64,000 bases of DNA from Acetivibrio sp. MSJd-27 (GTDB lineage Bacteria; Bacillota; Clostridia; UMGS1840; HGM11507), in NCBI RefSeq assembly GCF_018918095.1, contig NZ_JAHLPV010000005.1:1-64000 (forward strand). Reading direction: 5' to 3'. Below are positions 1 to 7,536 of this stretch, one piece after another (the first letter of the stretch is position 1; the number at the start of each line of letters is the position of its first letter). The position numbers and the translations under genes are program-made. The notes below the pieces were generated by a model. The model saw only the letters and a list, made by a program, of their open reading frames with translations. It was not told where the DNA came from and searched no databases.

Positions 1-2
1 AC

Positions 3-98
3 ATACGAAATCAGTTACAGGAGGATATGACAAGTGACCAAATGAGCATGAAAGAATACATAGACCCGTTCACGGGTGAGCAGGTAAAAGAAGGCTAG
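3..98 (+). CDS. C-terminal end of an unidentified ORF entering from the left edge
   Basis: The frame is open from the first bases to a TAG at 96-98 and ends in ...YIDPFTGEQVKEG. An internal ATG at 27-29 directly follows GGAGGAT, so a separate 23-residue peptide is also possible, though the spacing is too short for a good start. I do not recognise the protein. The stop lies just before the structured RNA at 99-240, which fits an insertion next to a gene end. Confidence 0.35.
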   Translation: MRNQLQEDMTSDQMSMKEYIDPFTGEQVKEG

Positions 99-240
99 AA
101 AAAAGCCCCATTAGGGGCAGCCGGTGAAAGCTTCGCGGTTGGCGAACCTTTCGGCGGGCCTATAGGCCCAGCCGGTATCAAGCCCTAAGGGGGCAGTGCA
201 TACCACCGGCACGACCGGTGGTTATGATTTTATTTAAATG
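99..240 (+). ncRNA. Multi-hairpin structured RNA, candidate HEARO / IscB omega-RNA-like scaffold
   Basis: The stretch is GC-rich and packed with short perfect stems: GCCCC/GGGGC at 105-118, GGTT/AACC at 137-148, GGGCC/GGCCC at 156-169, GCCC/GGGGC around 182-193 and an 8-bp stem ACCACCGG/CCGGTGGT at 202-222. Then comes TTATGATTTTATTTAAATG. This chain of small GC hairpins resembles, from memory, HEARO RNAs, the omega-RNAs of IscB nucleases, where the guide lies at the 5' end and the nuclease gene follows. Here no iscB or tnpB reading frame follows; the next genes are two tiny ORFs on the other strand. Boundaries and strand are inferred. It could be an orphan or decayed element, or another structured repeat. 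Confidence 0.45.
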
Positions 241-343
241 CCTGCCGCGTAATAAAAACGTATAGGAATAGCTGTCTTATGATTGTTCTGTGAAGGAAAA
301 CAAGTATCAATGGAATTGTGGCATAAAAACTCTGATTTTCTGA

Positions 344-364
344 AATATCGTTGCAAACGATATT
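344..364 (-). terminator. Perfect 9-bp inverted repeat downstream of the small minus-strand genes
   Basis: AATATCGTT and AACGATATT are separated by 3 nt, just beyond the stop of the 44-residue ORF. The T-run expected on the minus strand is poor, so it may be a weak terminator or a protein-binding palindrome. Confidence 0.35.
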
Positions 365-386
365 GGATCCGTATATACTTTACGCC

Positions 387-521
387 TTATACATCATTGT
401 TTTTTATGGATTGCTTTTTTGCATTGGGATTATGATTATGATTTTCCTCTGTAAGAGGTGTTTGCCCTTTGGACTTGCGCTTTCTGGCCTTTTTATTGTC
501 CGGTTGACTGTCCTTTGGCAT
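387..521 (-). CDS. Small highly charged protein, 44 aa, function unknown
   Basis: The ATG at 521 is preceded by a textbook ribosome binding site (AGGAGG, 6 nt upstream), and the frame gives a 44-residue Lys/Asn/Gln-rich protein without hydrophobic segments, starting MPKDSQPDNKKARKRKSKGQ. It follows the gene at 533-670 by 11 nt, so the two are surely co-transcribed. Size, charge and the upstream SigG-like promoter suggest a minor spore-associated or nucleic-acid-binding protein, but I recognise no named family. Overlapping plus-strand hydrophobic ORFs in this stretch lack ribosome binding sites. Confidence 0.65.
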   Translation of the reverse strand: MPKDSQPDNKKARKRKSKGQTPLTEENHNHNPNAKKQSIKNNDV

Positions 522-532
522 AAAAATTCCTC

Positions 533-670
533 CTATCTTTTGGTGTTTGGTCCCAGAGCTTCTTTTTTTGCATTGTGATGCTCATTTTGATTTTTTACTT
601 CACCGCTTGTTTCTTGATTATTCTTTTGCAGGCTTACCTGGCTGTCATAGAGAGGTTTCTTTTTCAACAC
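533..670 (-). CDS. Small charged protein, 45 aa, possible spore-associated protein
   Basis: AAGGAG lies 6 nt before a GTG start at 670; an ATG at 676 abuts the ribosome binding site and is too close. The protein starts MLKKKPLYDSQVSLQKNNQ and ends HNAKKEALGPNTKR, an ending that recalls short clostridial proteins with a GPNT tail, but I cannot name the family with certainty. It heads a two-gene unit with the 44-aa ORF at 387-521. A SigG-like promoter sits 49 nt upstream, pointing to expression in the forespore. Confidence 0.6.
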   Translation of the reverse strand: MLKKKPLYDSQVSLQKNNQETSGEVKNQNEHHNAKKEALGPNTKR

Positions 671-718
671 AGACATCTCCTTTCCTTTTTGAAATCTGTC
701 ACTTCGCTGTCCTATCCA

Positions 719-748
719 TAGTATTGGAAGACAACAGTGATTTATTCA
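719..748 (-). promoter_or_regulatory. SigG-like promoter for the two small basic-protein genes
   Basis: Read on the minus strand, TGAATA (748-743) is followed by 17 nt and then AATACTA (725-719). This is one mismatch from the TGAATA-N17-CATACTA type recognised by the forespore factors SigF/SigG of endospore formers. The start codon of the first small gene lies about 49 nt downstream. Confidence 0.45.
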
Positions 749-824
749 CAAAAACATAGAAAAATACCGCCTTTCCAAGTTTTAACGATTAAGCGCAAAA
801 TATTTAATTATTTTGGAAAATCTA

Positions 825-853
825 TTGATTTTGACGGATATTTGATGTATAAT
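825..853 (+). promoter_or_regulatory. SigA promoter of the polyamine operon
   Basis: TTGATT (825-830), a 17-nt spacer and a perfect TATAAT (848-853). Transcription would begin near 860, giving a leader of about 370 nt before the speD start codon. Confidence 0.7.
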
Positions 854-859
854 CCGTTG

Positions 860-1229
860 TGGAAGGTTTTCTGAAAATGATTAGGGCCTTTTGCCGTCTT
901 AAAATGCAGGCGGATTAAGAATTTTTTGACCATTTTGTATATTTAGGAAGATTCCTGTACAAAATATATAGCCATGCGGACAGCTGGGTCAAATGCCGAC
1001 ACTGGCAACTTTTGTTGCCTTATTGATTGAGCGAATGCTCAAATTTCATAGAGAAATCACACTTGTGAATCAATCAATAAGAGTAGTCAAAGGTATTCTT
1101 ATGGACTCTAATCTTAAAATCTTCGGCCACCGATTTATAGATTTTGAAACTCAAGTGTATTTTAGGTTGATACCTGAAAAGGCATTTGAGTTTTTTTTAT
1201 CCAGACAAACCAGGGGAAAGAGTGATGAA
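860..1229 (+). promoter_or_regulatory. Structured 5' leader with terminator, candidate riboswitch/attenuator of the polyamine operon
   Basis: Several helices are visible. ATTTTGT/ACAAAAT (932-938/959-965) encloses AGGAA/TTCCT. GCCA/TGGC (971-974/1003-1006) encloses CGG/CCG. GGCAAC/GTTGCC is at 1004-1019. A perfect 11-bp stem, TTATTGATTGA/TCAATCAATAA (1020-1030/1070-1080), closes a junction with hairpins GC/GC (1031-1038), ATTTC/GAAAT (1043-1057) and CAC/GTG (1058-1067). The last element is an intrinsic terminator at 1147-1198. ACACTTG (1059-1065), inside the junction, is the exact complement of CAAGTGT (1152-1158) in the terminator's left arm, so junction and terminator could switch. The ligand is unknown; spermidine, putrescine, SAM or arginine are natural guesses. 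I recognise no known riboswitch consensus. Confidence 0.6.
1147..1198 (+). terminator. Intrinsic terminator inside the speD leader (attenuator)
   Basis: AAACTCAAGTG (1147-1157) pairs with CATTTGAGTTT (1183-1193) with one G-U pair, enclosing AGGT/ACCT, and leads into a run of eight T (1191-1198). It ends 31 nt before the speD ATG and lies within the same transcript, so it must be read through for the operon to be expressed. Confidence 0.8.
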
Positions 1230-1988
1230 ATGGAAGATAAACTGAAATTATATGGGTTTAATAACCTGACGAAATCCTTGAGCTTTAATATTTATGATGT
1301 ATGCTATGCGAAATCGCCCCGGGAACAGAAGGACTATGTGGCTTATATTGATGAGCAGTACAATTCGGACAGACTTACGGATGTTTTATATAAAGTGACG
1401 GAAATGATCGGCGCAAACGTGCTGAATGTATCCAAGCAGGATTATGAGCCGCAGGGGGCAAGCGTTACTTTTCTGATTGCGGAGGAAAGCATGATACCCT
1501 GCGGGGATACGGTGGTAGCGCATCTGGACAAAAGTCACGTGACGGTACACACTTATCCGGAATACCATCCGGACACTTCGATTGCAACTTTTCGAGTGGA
1601 TATCGACGTGGCAACTTGCGGGGAGATCACGCCTCTTTCCACACTGGATTTTCTGATCGGCAGCTTTGATTCGGACATCATCACCATGGATTACCGGGTG
1701 CGGGGCTTTACCCGCGATATTTCGGGCAGGAAGCTTTTTATGGATCACAAAATGACTTCCATTCAGGATTATATTGATGAAAAAACGCTGGAGCACTACG
1801 ATGCCATTGACATCAATGTTTACCAGTCCAATATTTATCATACAAAGATGCTGATCAAGGAAATTGACTTGCAGAACTATCTGTTTAATACCGATGTTTA
1901 TGAAATTCCGCCCAAAACCAGACTGAACATCATGAACAATCTGCACAGCGAAATGATTGAAATATTCAGCGGGAAGAATATCTATTAG
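1230..1988 (+). CDS. speD: S-adenosylmethionine decarboxylase proenzyme, E. coli type
   Basis: Pyruvoyl enzyme that decarboxylates SAM to give the aminopropyl donor for SpeE. The 252-aa protein starts [19 protein letters not shown], matching the known N-terminus of the large bacterial (E. coli-like) family of about 264 aa. [10 protein letters not shown] lies near residues 71-80, and the self-cleavage/pyruvoyl Ser is Ser102 in HLDKSH. The in-frame extension back to 993 overlaps the leader and terminator and is not family sequence, so ATG 1230 is chosen; AGGGGAAA lies about 10 nt upstream. First gene of the polyamine operon; speA follows after 14 nt. Confidence 0.93.
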   Translation: MEDKLKLYGFNNLTKSLSFNIYDVCYAKSPREQKDYVAYIDEQYNSDRLTDVLYKVTEMIGANVLNVSKQDYEPQGASVTFLIAEESMIPCGDTVVAHLDKSHVTVHTYPEYHPDTSIATFRVDIDVATCGEITPLSTLDFLIGSFDSDIITMDYRVRGFTRDISGRKLFMDHKMTSIQDYIDEKTLEHYDAIDINVYQSNIYHTKMLIKEIDLQNYLFNTDVYEIPPKTRLNIMNNLHSEMIEIFSGKNIY

Positions 1989-2002
1989 AGAGGGGTTAGA
2001 AA

Positions 2003-3451
2003 TTGTCAGGACAGGAAAGAGCTCCTATATTGGAAGCATTGAATCAATTTAAAAAGCAGCGTGTGGTGCCATTTGACGTTCCAGGCCACAAAAGAGGAAA
2101 AGGAAATCCCGAGCTGACCGGATTTTTAGGCGAACAGTGTATGACGGTCGATGTGAATTCCATGAAGTGTCTGGATAACCTCTGCCATCCTGTTTCCGTT
2201 ATCCGCGAAGCGGAGGAGCTGGCAGCGGAGGCGTTTGGGGCGGCTCACGCTTTTTTTATGGTCAACGGAACAACCTCCGCAGTGCAGAGCATGATTCTGT
2301 CTGCCGCAAAGCGGGGAGAAAAGATCATTCTTCCCAGAAATGTGCACCGCAGTGTCATCAATGCGATGATTTTAAATGGCGCAATCCCGGTTTATGTCAA
2401 TCCCGAGACGAATAATGAGCTTGGCATTTCGCTTGGAATGTCCCTGGAGAAGGTGAAAAAAGCGGTTGAGGAAAATCCGGAGGCAAAGGCAATTTTAGTG
2501 AATAATCCCACCTATTATGGAGTTTGCTCCAACATTCGGAAGATTGCGAAGCTGGCGCATGACAATGGGATGCTGCTATTGGCGGACGAGGCGCACGGCA
2601 CACATTTTTATTTCGGGGAAAATCTGCCTGTTCCCGCAATGCGCGCTGGGGCGGATATGGCATCGGTCAGTATGCATAAATCCGGCGGTTCCCTGACACA
2701 GAGTTCCTTCCTTCTGGCAGGAGAACGGGTGAATCCGGATTATATACGGCAGGTGATTAATCTGACGCAGACCACCTCGGGTTCCTATCTGCTTTTATCC
2801 AGCTTGGATATCTCCAGAAAAAATCTTGCGCTGCATGGAAAGGATATCTTTTCCCGTGTGTGTGACATGGCGGAGTATGCCCGGTATGAGATCAATCAGA
2901 TTGGGGATTACTACGCCTATTCCAAAGAGATCATAAACGGGGATTCCATCTATGATTTTGATGTGACAAAGCTGTCAATTCACACGCTGAATGTGGGGCT
3001 GGCGGGGATTGAAGTCTATGATATCCTCCGGGATGACTATGATATCCAGGTGGAGTTCGGCGATCTGGGCAATATCCTTGCCTATGTCTCGGTGGGAGAC
3101 CGCATTCGGGATATTGAGCGGCTGGTCAGTGCTCTGTCGGAAATCCGCCGGCGGTTCAAGCGGGATAAAACCGGTCTGATGAAACAGGAATATCTGAGCC
3201 CTCAGGTTGTGATTACACCTCAGAAGGCTTTTTACAGCGAAAAGGTTTCCCTTCCTCTTAAAGAGAGCGAGGGGCATGTGTGCAGTGAATTTGTGATGTG
3301 CTATCCGCCGGGCATTCCGATTCTGGCGCCGGGGGAACGGATCACCCGCCAGATTCTTGACTATATCGAGTACGCAAAGGAGAAGGGTTGCAGCCTGACC
3401 GGGGCCGAGGATATGAATACGGAACGGTTGAATATCGTAAAGGAGTATTGA
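2003..3451 (+). CDS. speA: Biosynthetic arginine decarboxylase, Orn/Lys/Arg decarboxylase class I (fold type I)
   Basis: PLP enzyme of 482 aa resembling Bacillus subtilis SpeA, converting arginine to agmatine. Visible landmarks are VPGHKRGKG near residue 27, the PLP-contacting DEAHGTH at 195-201 and the Schiff-base Lys226 in SMHKSGGSLTQ. The start is TTG 2003, 7 nt after GAGAGGGG. Lysine or ornithine decarboxylases share this fold, but the speE and agmatinase genes downstream support arginine as substrate. The product feeds agmatinase (4314-5165) or is aminopropylated directly. Confidence 0.85.
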   Translation: MSGQERAPILEALNQFKKQRVVPFDVPGHKRGKGNPELTGFLGEQCMTVDVNSMKCLDNLCHPVSVIREAEELAAEAFGAAHAFFMVNGTTSAVQSMILSAAKRGEKIILPRNVHRSVINAMILNGAIPVYVNPETNNELGISLGMSLEKVKKAVEENPEAKAILVNNPTYYGVCSNIRKIAKLAHDNGMLLLADEAHGTHFYFGENLPVPAMRAGADMASVSMHKSGGSLTQSSFLLAGERVNPDYIRQVINLTQTTSGSYLLLSSLDISRKNLALHGKDIFSRVCDMAEYARYEINQIGDYYAYSKEIINGDSIYDFDVTKLSIHTLNVGLAGIEVYDILRDDYDIQVEFGDLGNILAYVSVGDRIRDIERLVSALSEIRRRFKRDKTGLMKQEYLSPQVVITPQKAFYSEKVSLPLKESEGHVCSEFVMCYPPGIPILAPGERITRQILDYIEYAKEKGCSLTGAEDMNTERLNIVKEY

Positions 3452-3472
3452 GAAAGAAAGGAGAACGTGCAT

Positions 3473-4324
3473 ATGGAATTATGGTTTACTGAGCGGCATA
3501 CCCCCCATGTGGAATTTTCCATCCGGGTGGATCGCCAGCTGTATTCCGGACAAAGTGAATTTCAGAGGATTGATGTGTTTGATTCCAAAGAGTTCGGACG
3601 CTTTCTGACGCTGGACGGCTATATGATGCTCACTGAGAAGGATGAGTTTATCTATCACGAGATGATGGTGCATGTACCCATGGCGGTGCATCCCGACCCG
3701 GAAAAAATTCTGGTGATCGGGGCAGGGGACGGCGGCGTTGTCCGTGAACTTGCAAAATACCAGAAGGTGAATACCATTGATGTGGTGGAGATCGATGAGC
3801 TGGTGGTGGAGGTGTGCAAGATTCATTTGCCTCAGACTGCCTGTGGGTTTATGGATGAGCGGGTTAACCTGCACTTTGAGGACGGTCTGAAGTATATCCG
3901 TTATCACGAAAATGAATATGATCTGATTATTGTGGACTCCACCGATCCCTTTGGACCAGGAGAAGGGTTGTTTACCAAAGAGTTTTACGGCAACTGCTAC
4001 AAGGCGCTGAAAGAGGATGGCATTATGGTGAACCAGCACGAGAGTCCCTTCTATGCGGGGGATGCGCTGGCAATGCAGCGGGCCCACAAGCGGATTGTGG
4101 AATCTTTCCCTATCAGCAAGGTGTATCAGGCACATATTCCGACGTATCCCTCCGGACACTGGCTGTTCGGCTTCTCCTCCAAGAAGTATCATCCGATCCG
4201 TGATTTGGATAAGGCGCGCTGGAATACCTTTGGGTTCAAAACAAGATACTATAACACGAATCTTCACGTGGGTGCTTTTTATCTGCCCAATTATGTAGAG
4301 GAGCTGCTCAGAGATGTTGAATAA
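3473..4324 (+). CDS. speE: Spermidine synthase / aminopropyltransferase
   Basis: Transfers the aminopropyl group of decarboxylated SAM to putrescine or, in some bacteria, agmatine. The 283-aa protein begins MELWFTERHTPHVEFSIRV; it has the nucleotide-binding GAGDGG at residues 83-88 and the diamine-site DSTDPFGPGEGLF at 155-167. ATG 3473 is preferred over GTG 3467 because AAGGAG lies 9 nt upstream. Its last 11 bases overlap speB, so translation is probably coupled. Acceptor specificity cannot be told from sequence alone. Confidence 0.93.
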   Translation: MELWFTERHTPHVEFSIRVDRQLYSGQSEFQRIDVFDSKEFGRFLTLDGYMMLTEKDEFIYHEMMVHVPMAVHPDPEKILVIGAGDGGVVRELAKYQKVNTIDVVEIDELVVEVCKIHLPQTACGFMDERVNLHFEDGLKYIRYHENEYDLIIVDSTDPFGPGEGLFTKEFYGNCYKALKEDGIMVNQHESPFYAGDALAMQRAHKRIVESFPISKVYQAHIPTYPSGHWLFGFSSKKYHPIRDLDKARWNTFGFKTRYYNTNLHVGAFYLPNYVEELLRDVE

Positions 4325-5165
4325 AAACGTGGAAACTTTTATCGGATGTGACTGTGAATACGGGGAGGCAGAAATTGTCCTGTTTGGTGCCCCTTTTGAT
4401 TCCACAACCTCTTTTCGTCCGGGAACCCGGTTTGCCTCCAAGGCGATCCGCTCTGAGTCCTTTGGCTTGGAGACATACAGTCCGTATCAGAACAAGGACT
4501 TGACGGATTATCGGATTTTTGATGCCGGTGATTTGGAACTCTGTTTTGGAAATCCGGAAAAAGCACTTGGGCAGATCGGTGAATTGACAAAGAAGATTCT
4601 GAAGGATGAGAAAATTCCCATGATGATCGGCGGGGAACATTTGGTCACACTTGGAGCATTTCGTCCGGTATTTGAAAAATATCCTGAGGTACACGTGATC
4701 CACTTTGACGCGCATACCGACCTGCGGGAGGAATACTTGGGTGAGATATTGTCCCACGCGTCGGTGATCCGGCGGCTTTGGGATCTGACGGGGGATGGAA
4801 AGATCTTTCAGTTTGGAATCCGCTCCGGTGACCGGAGCGAATTTGTGTGGAGCAAAGGGCACACCGCTCTTCAGAAATTCAATTTCGACGGGCTGGAGGA
4901 AGTGGTTGAAAAGCTGGAGGGAAAGCCGGTCTATTTTACGGTGGATCTGGACGTGATGGATCCTTCGGTGTTTCCGGGAACAGGAACCCCCGAGGCGGGC
5001 GGCGTTTCCTTCCTGGATTTGTTATATGCTGTCTTAAAGGTGGGCAGATTAAATATTGTGGGGCTTGACGTAAACGAACTGAGTCCAGTATATGATCCAA
5101 GCGGAGCATCCACTGCGGTTGCCTGCAAAATCATAAGAGAAATTCTTTTGGGGATACAAAAATAA
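4314..5165 (+). CDS. speB: Agmatinase / ureohydrolase
   Basis: Binuclear manganese hydrolase of 283 aa that removes urea from agmatine (giving putrescine) or from N1-aminopropylagmatine (giving spermidine). Metal ligands are visible in GGEH (106-109), DAHTD (132-136), SHAS (147-150) and DLDVMDP (211-217). It starts inside the end of speE. Which substrate is used depends on whether SpeE prefers putrescine or agmatine; the overlap with speE allows either. Confidence 0.92.
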   Translation: MLNKNVETFIGCDCEYGEAEIVLFGAPFDSTTSFRPGTRFASKAIRSESFGLETYSPYQNKDLTDYRIFDAGDLELCFGNPEKALGQIGELTKKILKDEKIPMMIGGEHLVTLGAFRPVFEKYPEVHVIHFDAHTDLREEYLGEILSHASVIRRLWDLTGDGKIFQFGIRSGDRSEFVWSKGHTALQKFNFDGLEEVVEKLEGKPVYFTVDLDVMDPSVFPGTGTPEAGGVSFLDLLYAVLKVGRLNIVGLDVNELSPVYDPSGASTAVACKIIREILLGIQK

Positions 5166-5189
5166 TGACAGAGAGGTAGGTTGAAACAA

Positions 5190-6389
5190 ATGGGAAAAGT
5201 ATTGGTGATCGGCTGCGGCGGCGTTGCCGGCGTTGCCATCCATAAATGTGTGCAGAATGCGGAAGTGTTCGATGAGGTGGTGATTGCCAGCCGGACAAAA
5301 TCCAAATGCGACGCGTTAAAGGAAAAGCTGTCCGGCGGAAAGGTAAAAATCGAAACCGCCCAGGTGGACGCGGACAACGTGGACGAGCTGATTGCGCTGA
5401 TCGAACGGGTAAAACCGGATGTGGTGCTGAATCTAGCACTTCCTTATCAGGATCTGACGATTATGGACGCCTGTCTGGCAACTAAGGTTCACTATGTGGA
5501 CACCGCCAATTATGAACCGCTGGATACTGCAAAGTTCGAATATAAATGGCAGTGGGCATACCGGGAGAAATTTGAGAAAGCCGGAATTACCGCCCTGCTG
5601 GGAAGCGGCTTCGACCCCGGCGTCACCAGCGTGTTTTCCGCCTATGCCTTAAAGCATCACTTTGACGAGATCAACTATATTGATATTTTGGACTGCAACG
5701 GCGGTGACCACGGCTACCCTTTTGCCACTAACTTCAATCCGGAGATCAATATCCGAGAGGTATCCGCAAAGGGAAGCTATTGGGAAAATGGCAAATGGGT
5801 GGAAACCGAGCCGATGGAAATCAAACGGGTTTACCATTTTGACCAGGTGGGGGAGAAGGATATGTATCTTCTGCACCATGAGGAGATCGAATCTCTGGCC
5901 TTGAACATTCCGGGCATCAAGCGGATTCGCTTCTTTATGACCTTCGGGCAGAGCTATCTGACCCACTTGAAATGCCTGGAAAACGTGGGGATGACTTCGA
6001 TTGAGCCGATTTTGTTCGAGGGGAAAGAGATTGTCCCGCTGCAGTTTTTAAAGGCGGTTCTTCCCGATCCTGCTTCTCTGGGACCTCGGACCGTGGGCAA
6101 GACCAATATCGGATGTATTTTCCGCGGCAAAAAGGATGGAAAGGACAAAACCTATTATCTGTATAATGTATGCGATCATCAGGAGTGCTATAAGGAAGTA
6201 GGATCCCAGGCGGTTTCCTATACCACCGGTGTACCGGCCATGATCGGCGCGATGATGGTTATGACGGGAAAATGGCAAAAGCCCGGCGTTTACAATATGG
6301 AGGAATTTGATCCGGATCCCTTTATGGACGCGCTGAACAAATGGGGACTTCCCTGGAGAGAATCCTTTGATCCCCAGCTGGTAGACTGA
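5190..6389 (+). CDS. Carboxyspermidine / carboxynorspermidine dehydrogenase (saccharopine dehydrogenase family)
   Basis: NADPH enzyme of 399 aa that condenses aspartate semialdehyde with putrescine (or diaminopropane) to a carboxylated triamine. The Rossmann motif IGCGGVAG lies at residues 7-14, and DTANYEP and GSGFDPGVTSVF are typical of this branch of the saccharopine dehydrogenase family. ATG 5190 is preferred over TTG 5181, which abuts the GAGAGGTAGG ribosome binding site. The next gene, nspC, starts 1 nt after its stop, which fixes the pathway assignment better than sequence alone. Confidence 0.88.
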   Translation: MGKVLVIGCGGVAGVAIHKCVQNAEVFDEVVIASRTKSKCDALKEKLSGGKVKIETAQVDADNVDELIALIERVKPDVVLNLALPYQDLTIMDACLATKVHYVDTANYEPLDTAKFEYKWQWAYREKFEKAGITALLGSGFDPGVTSVFSAYALKHHFDEINYIDILDCNGGDHGYPFATNFNPEINIREVSAKGSYWENGKWVETEPMEIKRVYHFDQVGEKDMYLLHHEEIESLALNIPGIKRIRFFMTFGQSYLTHLKCLENVGMTSIEPILFEGKEIVPLQFLKAVLPDPASLGPRTVGKTNIGCIFRGKKDGKDKTYYLYNVCDHQECYKEVGSQAVSYTTGVPAMIGAMMVMTGKWQKPGVYNMEEFDPDPFMDALNKWGLPWRESFDPQLVD

Positions 6390-6390
6390 T

Positions 6391-7518
6391 ATGACGGAAG
6401 CGCTGAAACAGGTACAGACGCCCGCTTATGTAGTGGATCAAGGTTTGCTCACAAAAAATTTAGAGATTTTGAAATCGGTGCAGGATCGGACAGGCTGTCA
6501 CATTCTTCTTGCACAGAAAGCGTTTTCCATGTTCTATTTCTATCCGCTGATCGGACGGTATCTGAAAGGGACAACTGCGAGCTCTTTGTATGAGGCAAAG
6601 CTGGGAAAAGAGGAGATGGGCGGCGAAACGCATATATTTTCTCCAGCCTATTTGGAGAGGGAGTTTGACGAGGTGCTTTCGCTCTGTGATCACATCGTAT
6701 TCAACTCCTTTACCCAGTGGAAAAAATACAAGGAAAAAGCGCTGCAAAGCGGAAAAAGCTGCGGTCTGCGCATCAATCCCGAGTGTTCCACACAGGATCA
6801 CGCTATCTATGATCCCTGTTCGCCCGGTTCCCGGCTGGGGATTCCGGTCTCTGCGTTTGAGGGAGAAAATCTGGATGGAATCGAAGGACTTCATTTCCAT
6901 ACCCTCTGTGAGCAGAACGCGGATGCGCTGCAAAAGACTCTTGAAGCGGTGGAGCAAAAATTCGGCAGGTTTCTGTATCGGATGAAATGGCTGAATTTCG
7001 GCGGCGGACATCACATTACACGGGCGGATTACGATATTGGGACGTTGGTTTCCTGCATTCTTCACATGAAGGAGAAATATGACTTGGAAATCTATCTGGA
7101 GCCCGGGGAAGCGGTGGCGCTGAATGCCGGCTTTCTGGTGACGAGGGTGGAGGATATTGTCCGCAACGGAATGGATATTGCAATTCTGGATACCTCCGCG
7201 GCATGCCATATGCCGGATGTGATTGAGATGCCCTACCGTCCGCCTCTTCTGGATTCCGGGATGCCCGGGGAAAAGGCTTATACTTACCGGCTGGGAGGAC
7301 CTACCTGCCTGGCGGGGGACATCATCGGCGATTACTCCTTTGACCAGCCGCTTCAAATCGGAGACAAGCTGGTGTTCGGCGACATGGCGATCTATTCCAT
7401 GGTCAAAAATAATACCTTTAACGGGGTGAGGCTGCCGGATATCGCGGTAAAGGATGAAATGGGTGTTCACGTGGTGAAACACTTTGGATATCAGGATTTT
7501 AAGGGACGGCTGTCATAG
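6391..7518 (+). CDS. nspC: Carboxynorspermidine/carboxyspermidine decarboxylase
   Basis: Fold type III PLP decarboxylase of 375 aa, last step of the aspartate-semialdehyde route to spermidine or norspermidine. The Schiff-base Lys sits in LLAQKAFSMF near residue 33. LNFGGGHH, LEPGEAVALNAGFLV and GGPTCLAGD are characteristic of NspC and separate it from the related LysA and SpeA2. It starts at the end of the dehydrogenase gene, so the two proteins are probably made together. The stop codon lies at the tip of the operon's terminator hairpin. Confidence 0.92.
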   Translation: MTEALKQVQTPAYVVDQGLLTKNLEILKSVQDRTGCHILLAQKAFSMFYFYPLIGRYLKGTTASSLYEAKLGKEEMGGETHIFSPAYLEREFDEVLSLCDHIVFNSFTQWKKYKEKALQSGKSCGLRINPECSTQDHAIYDPCSPGSRLGIPVSAFEGENLDGIEGLHFHTLCEQNADALQKTLEAVEQKFGRFLYRMKWLNFGGGHHITRADYDIGTLVSCILHMKEKYDLEIYLEPGEAVALNAGFLVTRVEDIVRNGMDIAILDTSAACHMPDVIEMPYRPPLLDSGMPGEKAYTYRLGGPTCLAGDIIGDYSFDQPLQIGDKLVFGDMAIYSMVKNNTFNGVRLPDIAVKDEMGVHVVKHFGYQDFKGRLS

Positions 7519-7528
7519 CCGTCCCTAT
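7502..7528 (+). terminator. Terminator hairpin overlapping the nspC stop codon
   Basis: AGGGACGGCT (7502-7511) and AGCCGTCCCT (7517-7526) form a 10-bp stem with a 5-nt loop; the TAG of nspC (7516-7518) sits at the loop boundary. The T-run is short (TATTT). Confidence 0.6.
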
Positions 7529-7536
7529 TTAATGAC

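Noticed and set aside
351-759. Two plus-strand hydrophobic frames
   Set aside because: They lie opposite the two small minus-strand genes, which have strong ribosome binding sites; the plus-strand frames have none.
993-1229. 79-codon N-terminal extension of speD
   Set aside because: It overlaps the structured leader and terminator, has no ribosome binding site, and SpeD homologues begin at the ATG at 1230.
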